Source: an uncultured Opitutia bacterium
Lineage (GTDB): Bacteria; Verrucomicrobiota; Verrucomicrobiia; Opitutales; Opitutaceae
Length of the DNA: 64,000 nt
Assembly (NCBI GenBank): GCA_903825285.1
Contig: CAIJZY010000017.1
Span: 62,001-126,000 of the forward strand
Direction of reading: 5' to 3'
Under the pieces are notes generated by a model that ran no database searches, had not been told where the DNA came from, and was given only the letters and a program-made list of their open reading frames with translations. Positions within the stretch are counted from its first letter, which is position 1, and every line of letters begins with the position of its first letter. Below, piece by piece: positions 30,223 through 41,168 of this stretch. The position numbers and the translations under genes were made by a program.

Positions 30223-30843
30223 CTAACGGGGGACCTGATCCAGCTCGCGGCGCTGGGCGCGGAGGTCGTCGAGTTCCTTCTGGAGGTCGGCGCGTTCCTC
30301 GGGTGTGTGGGCGAGCCGCATGGTCTCGAGCAGGTCCTTTTCCTCCTGCATGAGCCGGATGCGCTCCTGGGCGACGCCGGAGCGCTCCTCGCTGGAGGAG
30401 CCGCCGAAGATGGCGAGGGCCTTGGACACCGCGGGGCTGTTCAGCGTGGAATCGAGCTTGGTCGGCTTCGTGTTCACCTTCTCGCGGGCGATGGCCCGGT
30501 CCTGCTCCTGGATGGCGAGGTCAATGTTGGTGATGCGGCTCTTGCTGACCTCGACCTGCGGGAGCATCGTCGCGGGCTCCTCGGCGGGCTTGGCCGCCGG
30601 GGCGGTGGCGTCGGCCGGCGCTGCGGGGGCCGGCGCGGTGTCCGCGGCCTCCTTGGCGGCGAGTTTGGATCCGGCCGCGGCCTGCGTGTTGGGCGCGGGC
30701 GCCTTGCTGGCGTCGGCGAGGATCAGGGCGCGGATTTCCTCCTTTTTCTTCGCATCCTCCGTCGTCTCGGCGGGATCGGCGGCGCGGGCGGCGACCGCCA
30801 GGCTGGCGGCGAGGAGGGCGAGGGAAAGGAAAGAAGGTTTCAT
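30223..30843 (-). CDS. Secreted Ala/Pro-rich coiled-coil protein of unknown function
   Basis: 206 residues. A clear signal peptide (KPSFLSLALLAASLAVAARA) is followed by a low-complexity Ala/Pro/Lys/Glu linker (about 25-90) and a C-terminal charged helical region (VEVSKSRITNIDLAIQEQD; QERIRLMQEEKDLLETMR; RADLQKELDDLRAQRRELD), predicted to form coiled coil. No known domain is recognised. It is likely periplasmic and may tether or brace envelope components, but no function can be assigned. It is convergent with the methyltransferase and downstream of the enolase terminator. Confidence 0.75.
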   Translation of the reverse strand: MKPSFLSLALLAASLAVAARAADPAETTEDAKKKEEIRALILADASKAPAPNTQAAAGSKLAAKEAADTAPAPAAPADATAPAAKPAEEPATMLPQVEVSKSRITNIDLAIQEQDRAIAREKVNTKPTKLDSTLNSPAVSKALAIFGGSSSEERSGVAQERIRLMQEEKDLLETMRLAHTPEERADLQKELDDLRAQRRELDQVPR

Positions 30844-30940
30844 GGTTCGGTCACGGTCACACTAGCCGGGTACAGAGGGTAGTCGAGGGAGGATTGACCA
30901 TGGGGCCGGGGAGAAGTGGCGCGATTTCCGTCCGGCGGGC

Positions 30941-30971
30941 AAAAAAAGGGCCGGGGTGGAAACCCCGGCCC
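30941..30971 (-). terminator. Rho-independent terminator of eno
   Basis: A 9-bp perfect GC stem (GGGCCGGGG/CCCCGGCCC) with a 6-nt loop at 30948-30971 is followed on the minus strand by seven T (30947-30941), 24 bp after the eno stop. Confidence 0.92.
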
Positions 30972-30994
30972 GAAGGCAGTCGATGTGGCGCGGC

Positions 30995-32383
<1,389 letters not shown>

Positions 32384-33409
32384 TCAGGGCTGGTCGGCCG
32401 CGACCCCGAGGAACACCAGCAGCCGGCGCCAGGGCCCGGCGGTCTGGGGCCGCAGTTCGGGCGGGATCTGGTTGACGAACCCGCGGGTGACGGCGGTGCG
32501 CACCACGCTGACCCCGTCGTAGTTGCGCACGTTGAGGAGGTCGGCGGTGAAGAGCGGCAGGGGGATCTGGTCGAGGTGCCCCTCGAACGCGGCGGCGTGC
32601 AGGGGCGTGTCGCCATTGTCGTTGCGCGTGAGCAGCAGCTCGGCCGTGAGCTGGTCGCGGGGGATGCGGTCGAGCTGGCCGCTCTCCGCGGCGGCGTGGA
32701 TCGCGGTGAAGCCGGTCTTGCTGGCGAGGACCAGGTTCGCCGCGGTCAGGTACTGGGCCGGGATCTGGTGCAGGTGGCCGGAAATCGCGGCGGCGTGGAG
32801 GACGGTGTCGCCGGTCGTGGTGGTCTCGAGCAGGGCCGCGGCGTTCAGGAGGTCGGGGGGGATCTGGTCGAGGTGCCCGTTGAAGACGGCGACGTGGAGC
32901 ACGGTCTCGCCGGCGAGGTTGCGGCGGGCGAGGTGCGTGGCGGTGAGGAAGCCGGCCGGCAGCCGGTCGAGCGTGCCGGTCTCGGCGGCCTCGTGCACGA
33001 CGGTGTTACCGAGATGGGTCTTGGCGAGCGCCAGCGCCGGCGTGATGAGCGTGGGCGGCAGCTGGTCGAGGTGGCCCTGGGCGGCCGCGACGTGGAAGAC
33101 GGTGTAGCCCGAGTTGCTGGCGAGGCCGAGCAGGGCCGGGGTGAGGAACTGCGGCGGGACCTCGCCAAGGTGCCCGCCCAGGGCCGCATGGTGGAGCGGC
33201 GTGTACCCGGAGTCGTTGCGCAGGGCGAGGGTCCGCTCGTTCACCACGCCGGCCGGCAGCAGGTCGAGGCCGCCGTACTTGGCGACGGCATGGAGCGGGG
33301 TGTTGCCGGAGGGATTGCGCGCGGTCAGATGGGCGACGGTCAGCACCTCGGGCGGCAGCTTCCCGAGCTGGCCGGAGCGGGCGGCCTCATGCAGATCGTA
33401 CGGTTCCAT
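32384..33409 (-). CDS. Protein made of ten variant ankyrin-like repeats
   Basis: 341 residues consisting almost entirely of 33-residue repeats: a partial unit at 1-31, eight full units from residue 32 to 295, and a degenerate last unit. Each has a canonical first half (G-x-T-P-L-H-x-A-A-x-x-G-H) but an unusual second half, L-D-Q-I-P-P-x-L-L-T in place of the usual helix V-V-x-L-L-L, and no GADVN turn. There is no signal peptide or membrane segment. Such solenoids bind proteins. The partner is unknown, and neighbours (enolase, a response regulator) give no firm hint. The high internal regularity suggests recent repeat expansion or strong structural constraint. Confidence 0.85.
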   Translation of the reverse strand: MEPYDLHEAARSGQLGKLPPEVLTVAHLTARNPSGNTPLHAVAKYGGLDLLPAGVVNERTLALRNDSGYTPLHHAALGGHLGEVPPQFLTPALLGLASNSGYTVFHVAAAQGHLDQLPPTLITPALALAKTHLGNTVVHEAAETGTLDRLPAGFLTATHLARRNLAGETVLHVAVFNGHLDQIPPDLLNAAALLETTTTGDTVLHAAAISGHLHQIPAQYLTAANLVLASKTGFTAIHAAAESGQLDRIPRDQLTAELLLTRNDNGDTPLHAAAFEGHLDQIPLPLFTADLLNVRNYDGVSVVRTAVTRGFVNQIPPELRPQTAGPWRRLLVFLGVAADQP

Positions 33410-33525
33410 GGCAAAGATCGGGCCAGCGAAGTTTCACACTCCCGCAGTGGCAAACCAAAAGCCTGTCGCGGGAACGGGCGGATTTCGGTTTGCTATGGCC
33501 GCCTCGCAATTCACGATGCGGGCGC

Positions 33526-33957
33526 ATGAGCGCTGCTGACACCAAGCCGGCCCCCGCGTCCAAGTCCACCAAGAAGGACTCGGTCCTGCTGATTGACGAT
33601 GAGAAACCCCTGCTGGAGGTCTTCTCCGCCGCGCTGTCCCCCCATTTCGAGGTCGTCACCGCGACCTCGACCCGTGAGGCCGAGTTCATCCTGCACAAGC
33701 AGGCCTTCAAGGTCGTCATCGCCGACCACCTGATGCCCGGCGGCAACGGCATGAGCTTCCTGGTGCGGGCCCGCGAGGAGTACCCGCTGATGCAGCGCAT
33801 CCTGGTCACGGGCTACATGAAGCCCGAGATGCTGATGCGCAGCGTGAACGAGGCGGCCCTGTTCCGCTACCTGCTCAAGCCCGTCGAGCTCGGCGAGCTG
33901 ATCCAGGTGGTGCAGGACGCGGCCAAGGCGCACGACGCCAGCGTGGCGTCGGCCTAG
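33526..33957 (+). CDS. Single-domain response regulator (receiver only)
   Basis: 143-residue CheY-like receiver. The acidic pair is in LLIDDEKP (Asp24/Asp25), the phospho-acceptor is Asp67 in VIADHLMPGGNG, the Thr/Ser switch lies in RILVTGYM and the Lys in LLKPVE is residue 118. There is no output domain; the C-terminus is a short helix (VVQDAAKAHDAS). Receivers with the LLKPVE-x-x-EL ending often belong to RpfG/HD-GYP- or NtrC-like lineages, but this one is free-standing. No histidine kinase is adjacent. The ATG at 33526 is favoured over 33490 because the added leader is unconserved. Confidence 0.9.
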   Translation: MSAADTKPAPASKSTKKDSVLLIDDEKPLLEVFSAALSPHFEVVTATSTREAEFILHKQAFKVVIADHLMPGGNGMSFLVRAREEYPLMQRILVTGYMKPEMLMRSVNEAALFRYLLKPVELGELIQVVQDAAKAHDASVASA

Positions 33958-33962
33958 CGTCT

Positions 33963-35423
33963 GTGGCGCCGGCACTCACTCCCATCGCGCCGGACTGGCG
34001 GCCCCGGCGGCATTTCACCGCGCCCCTGGGCTGGATCAACGATCCCAACGGCCTCGTGCGCGTGGGCGAGACCTGGCACCTGCAGTACCAGTTCGAGTGG
34101 CCGCGCCGCTGGGGTCATGCCACCAGCCGTGACCTGTGCCGCTGGCGGCACGAGCCGGTCGCGCTGGAGCCCGACGCCCTCGGCGACTGCTGGTCCGGGT
34201 GCACGCTCCACGACGCGGACAATCGCGCGGGCCTGTTCCCCGCCGGGACGGGCGGGCTGGTGTCCATCTACACCGCGCAGGACCAGGCCGCCGGCCAGCG
34301 GATCGCGCTCGCGTCGAGCGCCGACGGCGGCCGGACCTGGGTCAAGTACGGCGGCAATCCCGTGCTGCGCCGGGGCGGGCGCGACTGCCGGGACCCGAAA
34401 GTGTTCTGGGATGCGCCGCGCGCACGCTGGGCCATGGTGCTGACCGAGGGCCGGCACCTGTCCTTCTTCTGCTCCGCCGATCTCCGCGCCTGGCGGGAGA
34501 CGGGCCGGTTCGATCCGGTGCTGGCGCCGGGCGAGGACGGCGTGGAATGTCCCGACCTGTTTCCGCTCCGGGTTGCCGGCACGGCCCGCGATCGGTGGAT
34601 TCTCTCCTACAGCTACCTGAGCGGCGCGAACTTTCCCGCGGCCGGCCACGGTTTCGGGGTCTGCGCCCAGCGCTACCTCGTGGGCGAGTTTGACGGCGAC
34701 ACCTTTCATGCGGATGGCGGGCCCGCGGCGTTCCGGCCGCTTGGCCACGGGCCGGACGAGTACGCGGCGATCATCTGGCCGAGGGACACCGACCCGCTCG
34801 GGCGCACCCTCCTGATCGGCTGGCAGAACCACTGGGGCTACGCGAAGCAGGTTCCATCCGGCGACTGGCAGGGCTGCCTCACCTTGCCCCGGGAATTGAC
34901 GCTTCACGAGGAGCCCGTCGGCAAATTCCACCTGCGCTGGACGCCCGCGCGCGAGTTGTGGCGCGAACTGCCTGAACGACAGGAGATGGAGTCCGCTGCG
35001 CCGATGCGGGCAGGGGAGGCCCGGGATCTGGGCGCTGTCACGTGCGGCGTGATCGACATCCGACTGAAGCCGGCGTCCGGTGCCGTGGTGGAGCTGGAGC
35101 TGTTCGCCCGCGACGCGCACCGCACGGTGGTCGGCTACGATGCATCCCAGGGAAGGCTGTGGTTTGACCGGCGTGAGTCAGGCAGCCCGGATTTTCATCA
35201 CAGTTTCCCGCTGCGGCGGGATGTGCCCGTGGCGGTGGATGACGAGGGTCAGCTCTCGCTGGTGATCGTGGTGGACCGCTCCACCGTCGAGGTCTTTGCC
35301 CAGGATGGGCGAGTCTGTCTGAGCGGCCTGACTTTTCCTCCGCCCGGCGCCGAGTCGGCCGCGCTCCGCATCGTGGCCGGAACCGCGGACATCAACCAAC
35401 TGGCCGTGCGCCGTTGGGCTTGA
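33963..35423 (+). CDS. Glycoside hydrolase family 32 protein (invertase/levanase/fructosidase)
   Basis: 486-residue enzyme that hydrolyses beta-fructosidic bonds in sucrose, inulin or levan. All three GH32 motifs are intact: WINDPNG at residues 24-30 (Asp27 nucleophile), CRDPKVFW near 143 (transition-state Asp) and VECPDLFPL near 194 (acid/base Glu). The C-terminal part is a beta-sandwich module (AVVELELFARDAHRTVVGYD; LVIVVDRSTVEVFAQDG). The start is a GTG at 33963, five bases after the response regulator stop. There is no signal peptide, so it is probably cytoplasmic, which fits sucrose or sucrose-phosphate hydrolysis. The last 32 bp overlap the convergent uvrA. No transporter is adjacent. 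Confidence 0.92.
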   Translation: MAPALTPIAPDWRPRRHFTAPLGWINDPNGLVRVGETWHLQYQFEWPRRWGHATSRDLCRWRHEPVALEPDALGDCWSGCTLHDADNRAGLFPAGTGGLVSIYTAQDQAAGQRIALASSADGGRTWVKYGGNPVLRRGGRDCRDPKVFWDAPRARWAMVLTEGRHLSFFCSADLRAWRETGRFDPVLAPGEDGVECPDLFPLRVAGTARDRWILSYSYLSGANFPAAGHGFGVCAQRYLVGEFDGDTFHADGGPAAFRPLGHGPDEYAAIIWPRDTDPLGRTLLIGWQNHWGYAKQVPSGDWQGCLTLPRELTLHEEPVGKFHLRWTPARELWRELPERQEMESAAPMRAGEARDLGAVTCGVIDIRLKPASGAVVELELFARDAHRTVVGYDASQGRLWFDRRESGSPDFHHSFPLRRDVPVAVDDEGQLSLVIVVDRSTVEVFAQDGRVCLSGLTFPPPGAESAALRIVAGTADINQLAVRRWA

Positions 35424-38400
35424 GCGTCCCGCGTCGCCCCAGCAGTTCCCGCAGGTAGGGTGCCGTGGGGCTGCGCTTGACCTTGAGCAGTCCGGTCAGC
35501 GGTCCCTGGTAGAGCAGCTCGCCGCCGTCGGGTCCGCCGACGGGACCGAGTTCGACGATGTAATCCGCCTCGGCCAGCAGGTCGAGGTGGTGCTCGATGA
35601 CGACGACGGTGTGGCCCTGGTCCACGAGCGCGTGCAGCACGCGGATGAGCTTCTCACAGTCGCTCAGGTGCAGGCCGATCGTCGGCTCCTCGAGCAGGTA
35701 CAGGTTGCGCGGCAGGGTGCCGCGGCTGCGCTCGCGGTAGGTGGCCAGACCGGCGGAGAGCTCGGTGACGAGCTTCAGCCGCTGCGCCTCGCCGCCGGAG
35801 AGCGTGGGCGAGCTCTGCCCGAGCGTGAGGTAGCCGAGGCCGCATTCGACCATGAGCTGGCAGACCTGCGCGAGCTGCGAGTGGAAGTCGAAGAACTGCG
35901 CGGCCTCCTCGAACGTGAGCTGCAGCACCTGCCCGATGGTGCGCTGCTTCCAGGTGATGTCGGCCAGTTCGGGCCCGTAGCGCAGGCCACGGCAGTCGTC
36001 GCAGGGCAGGTAGGTGTCCGGCATGAACGCCATCTCGAGCTTGATGCGGCCGGCGCCCTCGCAGGTGGGGCAGCGGCCGCCCGTGGTGTTGAAGGAGAAG
36101 CGCGAGGCGGTGTAGCCGCGGATCTTGGACTCGGGGAGGGACGCGAAGAACTGCCGGATCAGGTCGAAGATGCCGAGGTAGGTGGCGGGGGTGGACCGCG
36201 GCGTCTTGCCGATCGGCGCCTGGTCCACCTCGATCACCGAGCGGAAGCCGCTCGCGCCGCTGAGGGTGCCGAAGACGGGATGATGGCGGCCGGTCCGCAC
36301 CGCGTGGGCGGCGAAGCCCGTGGCCTTGGCAAAGGCGGGGCCGGTGAGCTTCTTGCTCCGGGTCTTGATCGCGTGGGCGACCGCGGGATGGAGCAGGTCA
36401 CGGAAGAGGGTCGATTTTCCCGCGCCGCTGGGGCCCGCGACCATGATGAGTTTCCCTGGGGGCAGACTCAGGTCGAAGCCCTTGAGATTGCGGAAACGAA
36501 CCTCGGTCAGGTCGAGCCAAGCTTCCTGGCGGTCGGCGCCTTCCACTTTCCGGTATGCTCCGCGCAGCGGGTGCCTGATGCCCTGCTTCAGAAACAGGCC
36601 GGTGAGCGAGCGGGCGTTGCGGCGGATCTCGTCGGGCGTGCCGTGCGCGAGCAGTTCGCCGCCGTGGATGCCGGCGGCGGGCCCGAGGTCGATGATGCGA
36701 TCGGCCCGCGCCATGAGCTCCTCGTCGTGCTCGACCACGAGGAGCGTGTTGCCCTTGGCGCGCAGCGACAGGAGCGTCTCGATGAGCCGGTCGTTGTCGC
36801 GGGCGTGCAGGCCGATGCTGGGCTCGTCGAGGACGTAGAGCACGCCGGAGAGGTTGGAGCCGAGCTGGGCCGCGAGGCGGATGCGCTGGGCCTCGCCGCC
36901 GGACAGCGTCTCGGTCGGGCGGTCGAGCGAAAGATAGCCGAGCCCGACGTGGTCGAGGAACTTCAGGCGCTCCTCGATCTGCGGCACGATGTCCTGGGTC
37001 ACGAGCCGGCCGCGGGCGTCGAGCTCGAGCTGGCGCAGGTGCGCGAGCAGCGCGGACGGCGTGGCTGCGAGCAGGCCGGGGAGCGAGAGCGGCGGCTGGC
37101 GGCCGCGGAAATGGAGCTTCACGGCGCGGCCGACGCGGTTGAGCCGGGCGCCGTGGCAGTCCGGGCAGGGCGCGTCGCCGTCCCCGAGCGCGTCGCCCGA
37201 ATCCAGGCCGAGCTGGCGCAGCCGCTCCAGCTGCTCGTCCTCCTCGTCGTCGTCGGGCTCGAGCATCCACGGCAGGATGCGCCCGTGGCCGCGGCAGGTC
37301 GGACACCAGCCGCGCGGGGAGTTGAACGAGAAGTTCTTCGGGTCGAGCTCGGGGAAGGACTCGCCCGTCTCGATGTCGGTGCGCGTGGTGGAGAACCACG
37401 ACAGCACCTCGCCCTGCGGCGTGAGGAGGAAGCACGCGCCCTTGCCGAGGCGCAGCGCGGTGTCGAGGGCCGCGGCCGGGCCGGACGTGGGGCGCTTGGC
37501 CTTGGGCGAAGGCGGGAGGCGTGCCCCCGACTTCAGGTCCGCCACCACGACCTCGATGTCGTGCTCCTTGTAGCGGTCGAGCTTGGCGAACGCGTCCACC
37601 CGCGTGAGCCGTCCGTCGGCGCGCATCAGCTCATAGCCCTGGCCCGCGATCCACGTGGCGATCGGCTGGTGGTGGCCCTTGCGGCCGCGGATGAGTGGTG
37701 CGCAGAGGTAGAGGTGCTGGGCGCGGCGCGCCTTCGGGGTGGCGAGGACGCGGGCGAGCAGCTGGCGCAGCGCGGACGGCGAGAGCGGCCGGACGGGCTG
37801 GTCGGTGTCGGGGTGGTGCTGGATGCCGAGCCGCGCGTAGAGCAGGCGGAGGTACTGGGCGACCTCGGTGATGGTGGCGACGGTGGACTTGCGCGAGCCG
37901 CGCGTGACCCGCTGCTCGATCGCGACCGTCGGCGGGATGCCGGTGAGGAGATCGACGGCCGGGCGCGGCAGCTGCTCGACGAACTGCCGCGCGTAGGGGG
38001 ACATCGACTCCATGAACCGCCGCTGGCCCTCGGCGAACACGATGTCGAACGCGAGGGTGGACTTGCCCGAGCCCGAGACGCCGGTGACGACGGTGAGCTG
38101 GCGGTGGGCCACCGTGAGGGAGAGGTTCTTGAGATTGTTCTCGCGCGCGCCGGTGATGGTGAGATCGCCGGTCGCCAGCGCGAGGGGCGCCTGCTCGGGC
38201 GCGGCGTCCGCGGCGGTGCCGGCCGGACTCGGCAGGGCGAGCGCGGCGGCGAGGAACGGCGCGGTGGCGGTGGCGGCGGCGGCGAGCAGCTCGGGCGGGC
38301 CCTCGGCGACGATGCGGCCGCCGTTCGCGCCGGCGTCGGGCCCGATCTCGAGGATCCAGTCGGCCGACTTCAGCACGTCGAGGTTGTGCTCGATCACCAC

Positions 38401-41109
38401 CACACTGTGCCCGCGGTCCACCAGCGTCTGCAGCACGGCGAGCAGCCGCTTGACGTCGTGGCGGTGGAGCCCGGTCGTGGGCTCGTCCAGCAGGAGCAGC
38501 GCACCCGGCGGCGCGCCGGTGCCGCGGTCCGCGCTGCCGGCAAAACCGGCCAGGTAGCTGACGAGCTTGAGCCGCTGGGACTCGCCGCCGCTGAGCGTGT
38601 TGAGCGGCTGGCCAAGCGTGAGGTAACCGAGGCCGACGGCCTCGAGCGTGGCGAGGCGGGAACGGATGGCCGGGTGCTCGGCGAAGAGCGGCAGCGCGTC
38701 CAGGACGCTCGTGGCCAGCAGGTCGGCGACGGAGCGGCCCTGCCAGGCGACCGCGAGCACCTCGGGCTTGAAGCGCCGCCCCTCGCACACCGGGCACGGG
38801 ACGAAGACGTCGGAGAGGAACTGCATCTCGACCCGCTCGTAGCCGAGGCCCTGGCAGTGGTCGCAGCGGCCCTCGCCGCTGTTGAAGGAGAAGGACGAGG
38901 CGTTGAAGCCGGCCTCCTGCGCGGCCGGCGTGCGGGCGTAGAGCTCGCGGATGAGGTCCCAGGCCTCGGTGTACAGCGCGGGGTTGGAGCGCGGCGTGCG
39001 CGAGAGCGGGGACTGGTCGACGAGGACGACCTCGCCGACCTCGGCGTCGGCGGTGAGGCCGGCGAGCTGCGCGGGGTCCTCGGCGAGCTGGGAGCGCTGG
39101 GTGAGCAGGCCCTGGTGGATGACGTGGTCGAGCAGGGTGGACTTGCCCGAGCCCGAGACGCCGCTCAGGCACACGAAGCGCCGCAGCGGCAGCCGGAAGG
39201 AGAGGTCGCGCAGGTTGTGCTTGGTGGCGCCGGTGAAGTGGAGCGAGGGATGATCCGCCGGCACGGGCCGGCGCGTCGCCGGCGCGGAGAGAATTTCGCG
39301 GCCGGAGAAATAGGCGCCGGTGATGCTGGCGGGCGCGCGGAGCAGGGCCGCCACGGTGCCCTGGAACACGATGTGCCCGCCGCGGCTGCCGGGCTCGGGC
39401 CCGACCTCGATCACGTGGTCCGCGGCGCGGATCATGGCCTCGTCGTGCTCGACCACGACCACCGTGTTGCCCGCGTCGGTCAGCGAGCGGATGATGGCGA
39501 TCAGGCGGTTGATGTCGCGCGGGTGGAGGCCGACGCTGGGCTCGTCGAGGACGAACAGGGTGTCGACCAGCGAGGTGCCGAGGCAGCTGGTGAGGTTGAC
39601 GCGCTGGACTTCACCGCCCGAGAGCGTCTTTGAGGGCCGGTCGAGCGTGAGGTAGCCGAGCCCGACCTGCTCGAGGTAGCGCAGCCGCGTGACCATGGAG
39701 TCGTAGGCGAGCTCGGACTGGCGGTCCCCCGCGCCCGGGCGGGCGTCGGCGAGCGCGACCAGGAAATCACTCACGGGCAGCTGATAGAGCTCCGGCAGCG
39801 TGCGGCCCCGCCAGCGCCAGCAGAGCGCGTCGGGCTGCAGGCGGCGGCCGCCGCAGTCGGGGCATTGATTGTAGGCGCGGTAGCGGGCCAGGAACACGCG
39901 GACCGGCATCTTGTACGTGTGCTTCTCGAGCCACCGGAAGAAACCCTTCACGCCGTACCAGTACTTCGGCCAGGTCTTGCCGTTCTCCTCGCCGTAGCCG
40001 GGCTCGCCGTCGATCACGAAGCGCTGCTGCTCCGGCGTGAGCGACGCGAACGGCACGTCGGTCGGGATCCGCCGCTTGCGCGCAAACACCTTCAGGTCCT
40101 TCTTCGACTCGCCGTAGATCTCGCTCTCCCAGCACTTGATCACGCCGTCGTCGATGGACTTGGTCTGGTCGGGCAGCGCGAGGCGGTAGTCGATCTCGAC
40201 GACGCGGCCAAAGCCCCGGCAGCGGGGACAGGCGCCGAGCGGAGAATTGAAGGAGAACAGCGGGGGTGTCGCCGCGCGAAAGGTCCGGCCGGTCTTGGGC
40301 GAATGCAGCCCGCGCGAGTAGTGCCCGAGTTCGACAAAGCCTTCCGGCGCGCCGGCCGGGGCCGCGCCGAACAGCCGCACCTCGCCCCGGCCGAAGTGGA
40401 GTGCGGTCTCCGTTGCCTCAAGGAACCGCGACTGCTGGTCGGCGGCGAGCGACAGGCGGTCCTGCGCCACGAACAGCCCGGCCGCGTCGGCGAGGGGCGA
40501 CGGGGCGGCCAGCAGGTCGTCGATCCGGCGGGCCGCGAGGGTCCCGGCGGCGGGCACGAGGACGCGGACGTAGGACTGCGACTTCAGGTTGGCGAGGATC
40601 TCGGGCCAGGCCAGGCTGGCGGGCCGGGCGACCTGGAAGGCGATCACGACGGCGCGGCCGGGGTGGGCGGCGCGGGCCTTGGCCCAGATGGTGGCGGGCG
40701 TGTCGTCCTCCACCGGCTCACCCGTGGCGGGATCAAAGCAGGACGCGACCTGGCTGAACCAGACCTTCGCGAAGTCGGTCAGCTCGGTCATGGTGCCGAC
40801 GGTCGAGCGCGAGGTCTTGACCGTGTTGGTCTGCTCGATGGCGATGGAGGGCCGGAGGTTCTCGATCCGGTCGACCTTCGGCTTGTCGAGCAGGTCGAGG
40901 AACTGCCGCGTGTAGGCGCTGAAGGTCTCGACGTAGCGCCGCTGGCCCTCGGCGTGGAGCGTGTCGAAGACCAGGGACGACTTGCCGGCGCCGCTCAGGC
41001 CGGTGACGACGACGTACCGGCCCAGCGGGAGGTCGAGGTCGAAGCCCTTGAGGTTGTTCTGGCGGACGCCGCGGAGGCGGATGGATTCGGCGGGACGGGG
41101 GGAGGCCAC
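35392..41109 (-). CDS. uvrA: Excinuclease ABC subunit A, tandem double-length form
   Basis: DNA-damage recognition ATPase of nucleotide excision repair. About 1905 residues from a GTG at 41109 (a GTG at 41121 is equally possible), twice the usual ~940. Two complete UvrA units are fused: four Walker A motifs (GLSGAGKSSL, GVSGSGKSTL twice, GPSGAGKSTL) and four ABC signatures (LSGGEVQRVNL, LSGGESQRLKL, LSGGEAQRIRL, LSGGEAQRLKL), with several CxxC zinc modules (CPRCRGFG, CDHCQGLG, CPTCRGHG, CPTCEGAG). Chlamydial UvrA has this tandem form. The two halves are clearly diverged, so the duplication is old. The 3' end overlaps GH32 by 32 bp. The larger frame to 41463 runs into deoR and is not real. Confidence 0.95.
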   Translation of the reverse strand: MASPRPAESIRLRGVRQNNLKGFDLDLPLGRYVVVTGLSGAGKSSLVFDTLHAEGQRRYVETFSAYTRQFLDLLDKPKVDRIENLRPSIAIEQTNTVKTSRSTVGTMTELTDFAKVWFSQVASCFDPATGEPVEDDTPATIWAKARAAHPGRAVVIAFQVARPASLAWPEILANLKSQSYVRVLVPAAGTLAARRIDDLLAAPSPLADAAGLFVAQDRLSLAADQQSRFLEATETALHFGRGEVRLFGAAPAGAPEGFVELGHYSRGLHSPKTGRTFRAATPPLFSFNSPLGACPRCRGFGRVVEIDYRLALPDQTKSIDDGVIKCWESEIYGESKKDLKVFARKRRIPTDVPFASLTPEQQRFVIDGEPGYGEENGKTWPKYWYGVKGFFRWLEKHTYKMPVRVFLARYRAYNQCPDCGGRRLQPDALCWRWRGRTLPELYQLPVSDFLVALADARPGAGDRQSELAYDSMVTRLRYLEQVGLGYLTLDRPSKTLSGGEVQRVNLTSCLGTSLVDTLFVLDEPSVGLHPRDINRLIAIIRSLTDAGNTVVVVEHDEAMIRAADHVIEVGPEPGSRGGHIVFQGTVAALLRAPASITGAYFSGREILSAPATRRPVPADHPSLHFTGATKHNLRDLSFRLPLRRFVCLSGVSGSGKSTLLDHVIHQGLLTQRSQLAEDPAQLAGLTADAEVGEVVLVDQSPLSRTPRSNPALYTEAWDLIRELYARTPAAQEAGFNASSFSFNSGEGRCDHCQGLGYERVEMQFLSDVFVPCPVCEGRRFKPEVLAVAWQGRSVADLLATSVLDALPLFAEHPAIRSRLATLEAVGLGYLTLGQPLNTLSGGESQRLKLVSYLAGFAGSADRGTGAPPGALLLLDEPTTGLHRHDVKRLLAVLQTLVDRGHSVVVIEHNLDVLKSADWILEIGPDAGANGGRIVAEGPPELLAAAATATAPFLAAALALPSPAGTAADAAPEQAPLALATGDLTITGARENNLKNLSLTVAHRQLTVVTGVSGSGKSTLAFDIVFAEGQRRFMESMSPYARQFVEQLPRPAVDLLTGIPPTVAIEQRVTRGSRKSTVATITEVAQYLRLLYARLGIQHHPDTDQPVRPLSPSALRQLLARVLATPKARRAQHLYLCAPLIRGRKGHHQPIATWIAGQGYELMRADGRLTRVDAFAKLDRYKEHDIEVVVADLKSGARLPPSPKAKRPTSGPAAALDTALRLGKGACFLLTPQGEVLSWFSTTRTDIETGESFPELDPKNFSFNSPRGWCPTCRGHGRILPWMLEPDDDEEDEQLERLRQLGLDSGDALGDGDAPCPDCHGARLNRVGRAVKLHFRGRQPPLSLPGLLAATPSALLAHLRQLELDARGRLVTQDIVPQIEERLKFLDHVGLGYLSLDRPTETLSGGEAQRIRLAAQLGSNLSGVLYVLDEPSIGLHARDNDRLIETLLSLRAKGNTLLVVEHDEELMARADRIIDLGPAAGIHGGELLAHGTPDEIRRNARSLTGLFLKQGIRHPLRGAYRKVEGADRQEAWLDLTEVRFRNLKGFDLSLPPGKLIMVAGPSGAGKSTLFRDLLHPAVAHAIKTRSKKLTGPAFAKATGFAAHAVRTGRHHPVFGTLSGASGFRSVIEVDQAPIGKTPRSTPATYLGIFDLIRQFFASLPESKIRGYTASRFSFNTTGGRCPTCEGAGRIKLEMAFMPDTYLPCDDCRGLRYGPELADITWKQRTIGQVLQLTFEEAAQFFDFHSQLAQVCQLMVECGLGYLTLGQSSPTLSGGEAQRLKLVTELSAGLATYRERSRGTLPRNLYLLEEPTIGLHLSDCEKLIRVLHALVDQGHTVVVIEHHLDLLAEADYIVELGPVGGPDGGELLYQGPLTGLLKVKRSPTAPYLRELLGRRGTLKPNGARPVG

Positions 41110-41168
41110 GGAGGGTGACACAGATGGCGGTGCGCCGCGGAAATTCAACCGCCGAGCGACGATTCGCG

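Noticed and set aside
35587-39633. Very long plus-strand ORF (over 1300 codons) opposite uvrA
   Set aside because: It is a GC-driven shadow of the minus-strand uvrA, rich in Gly/Ala/Arg/Glu with no domain pattern, while uvrA shows all family motifs.
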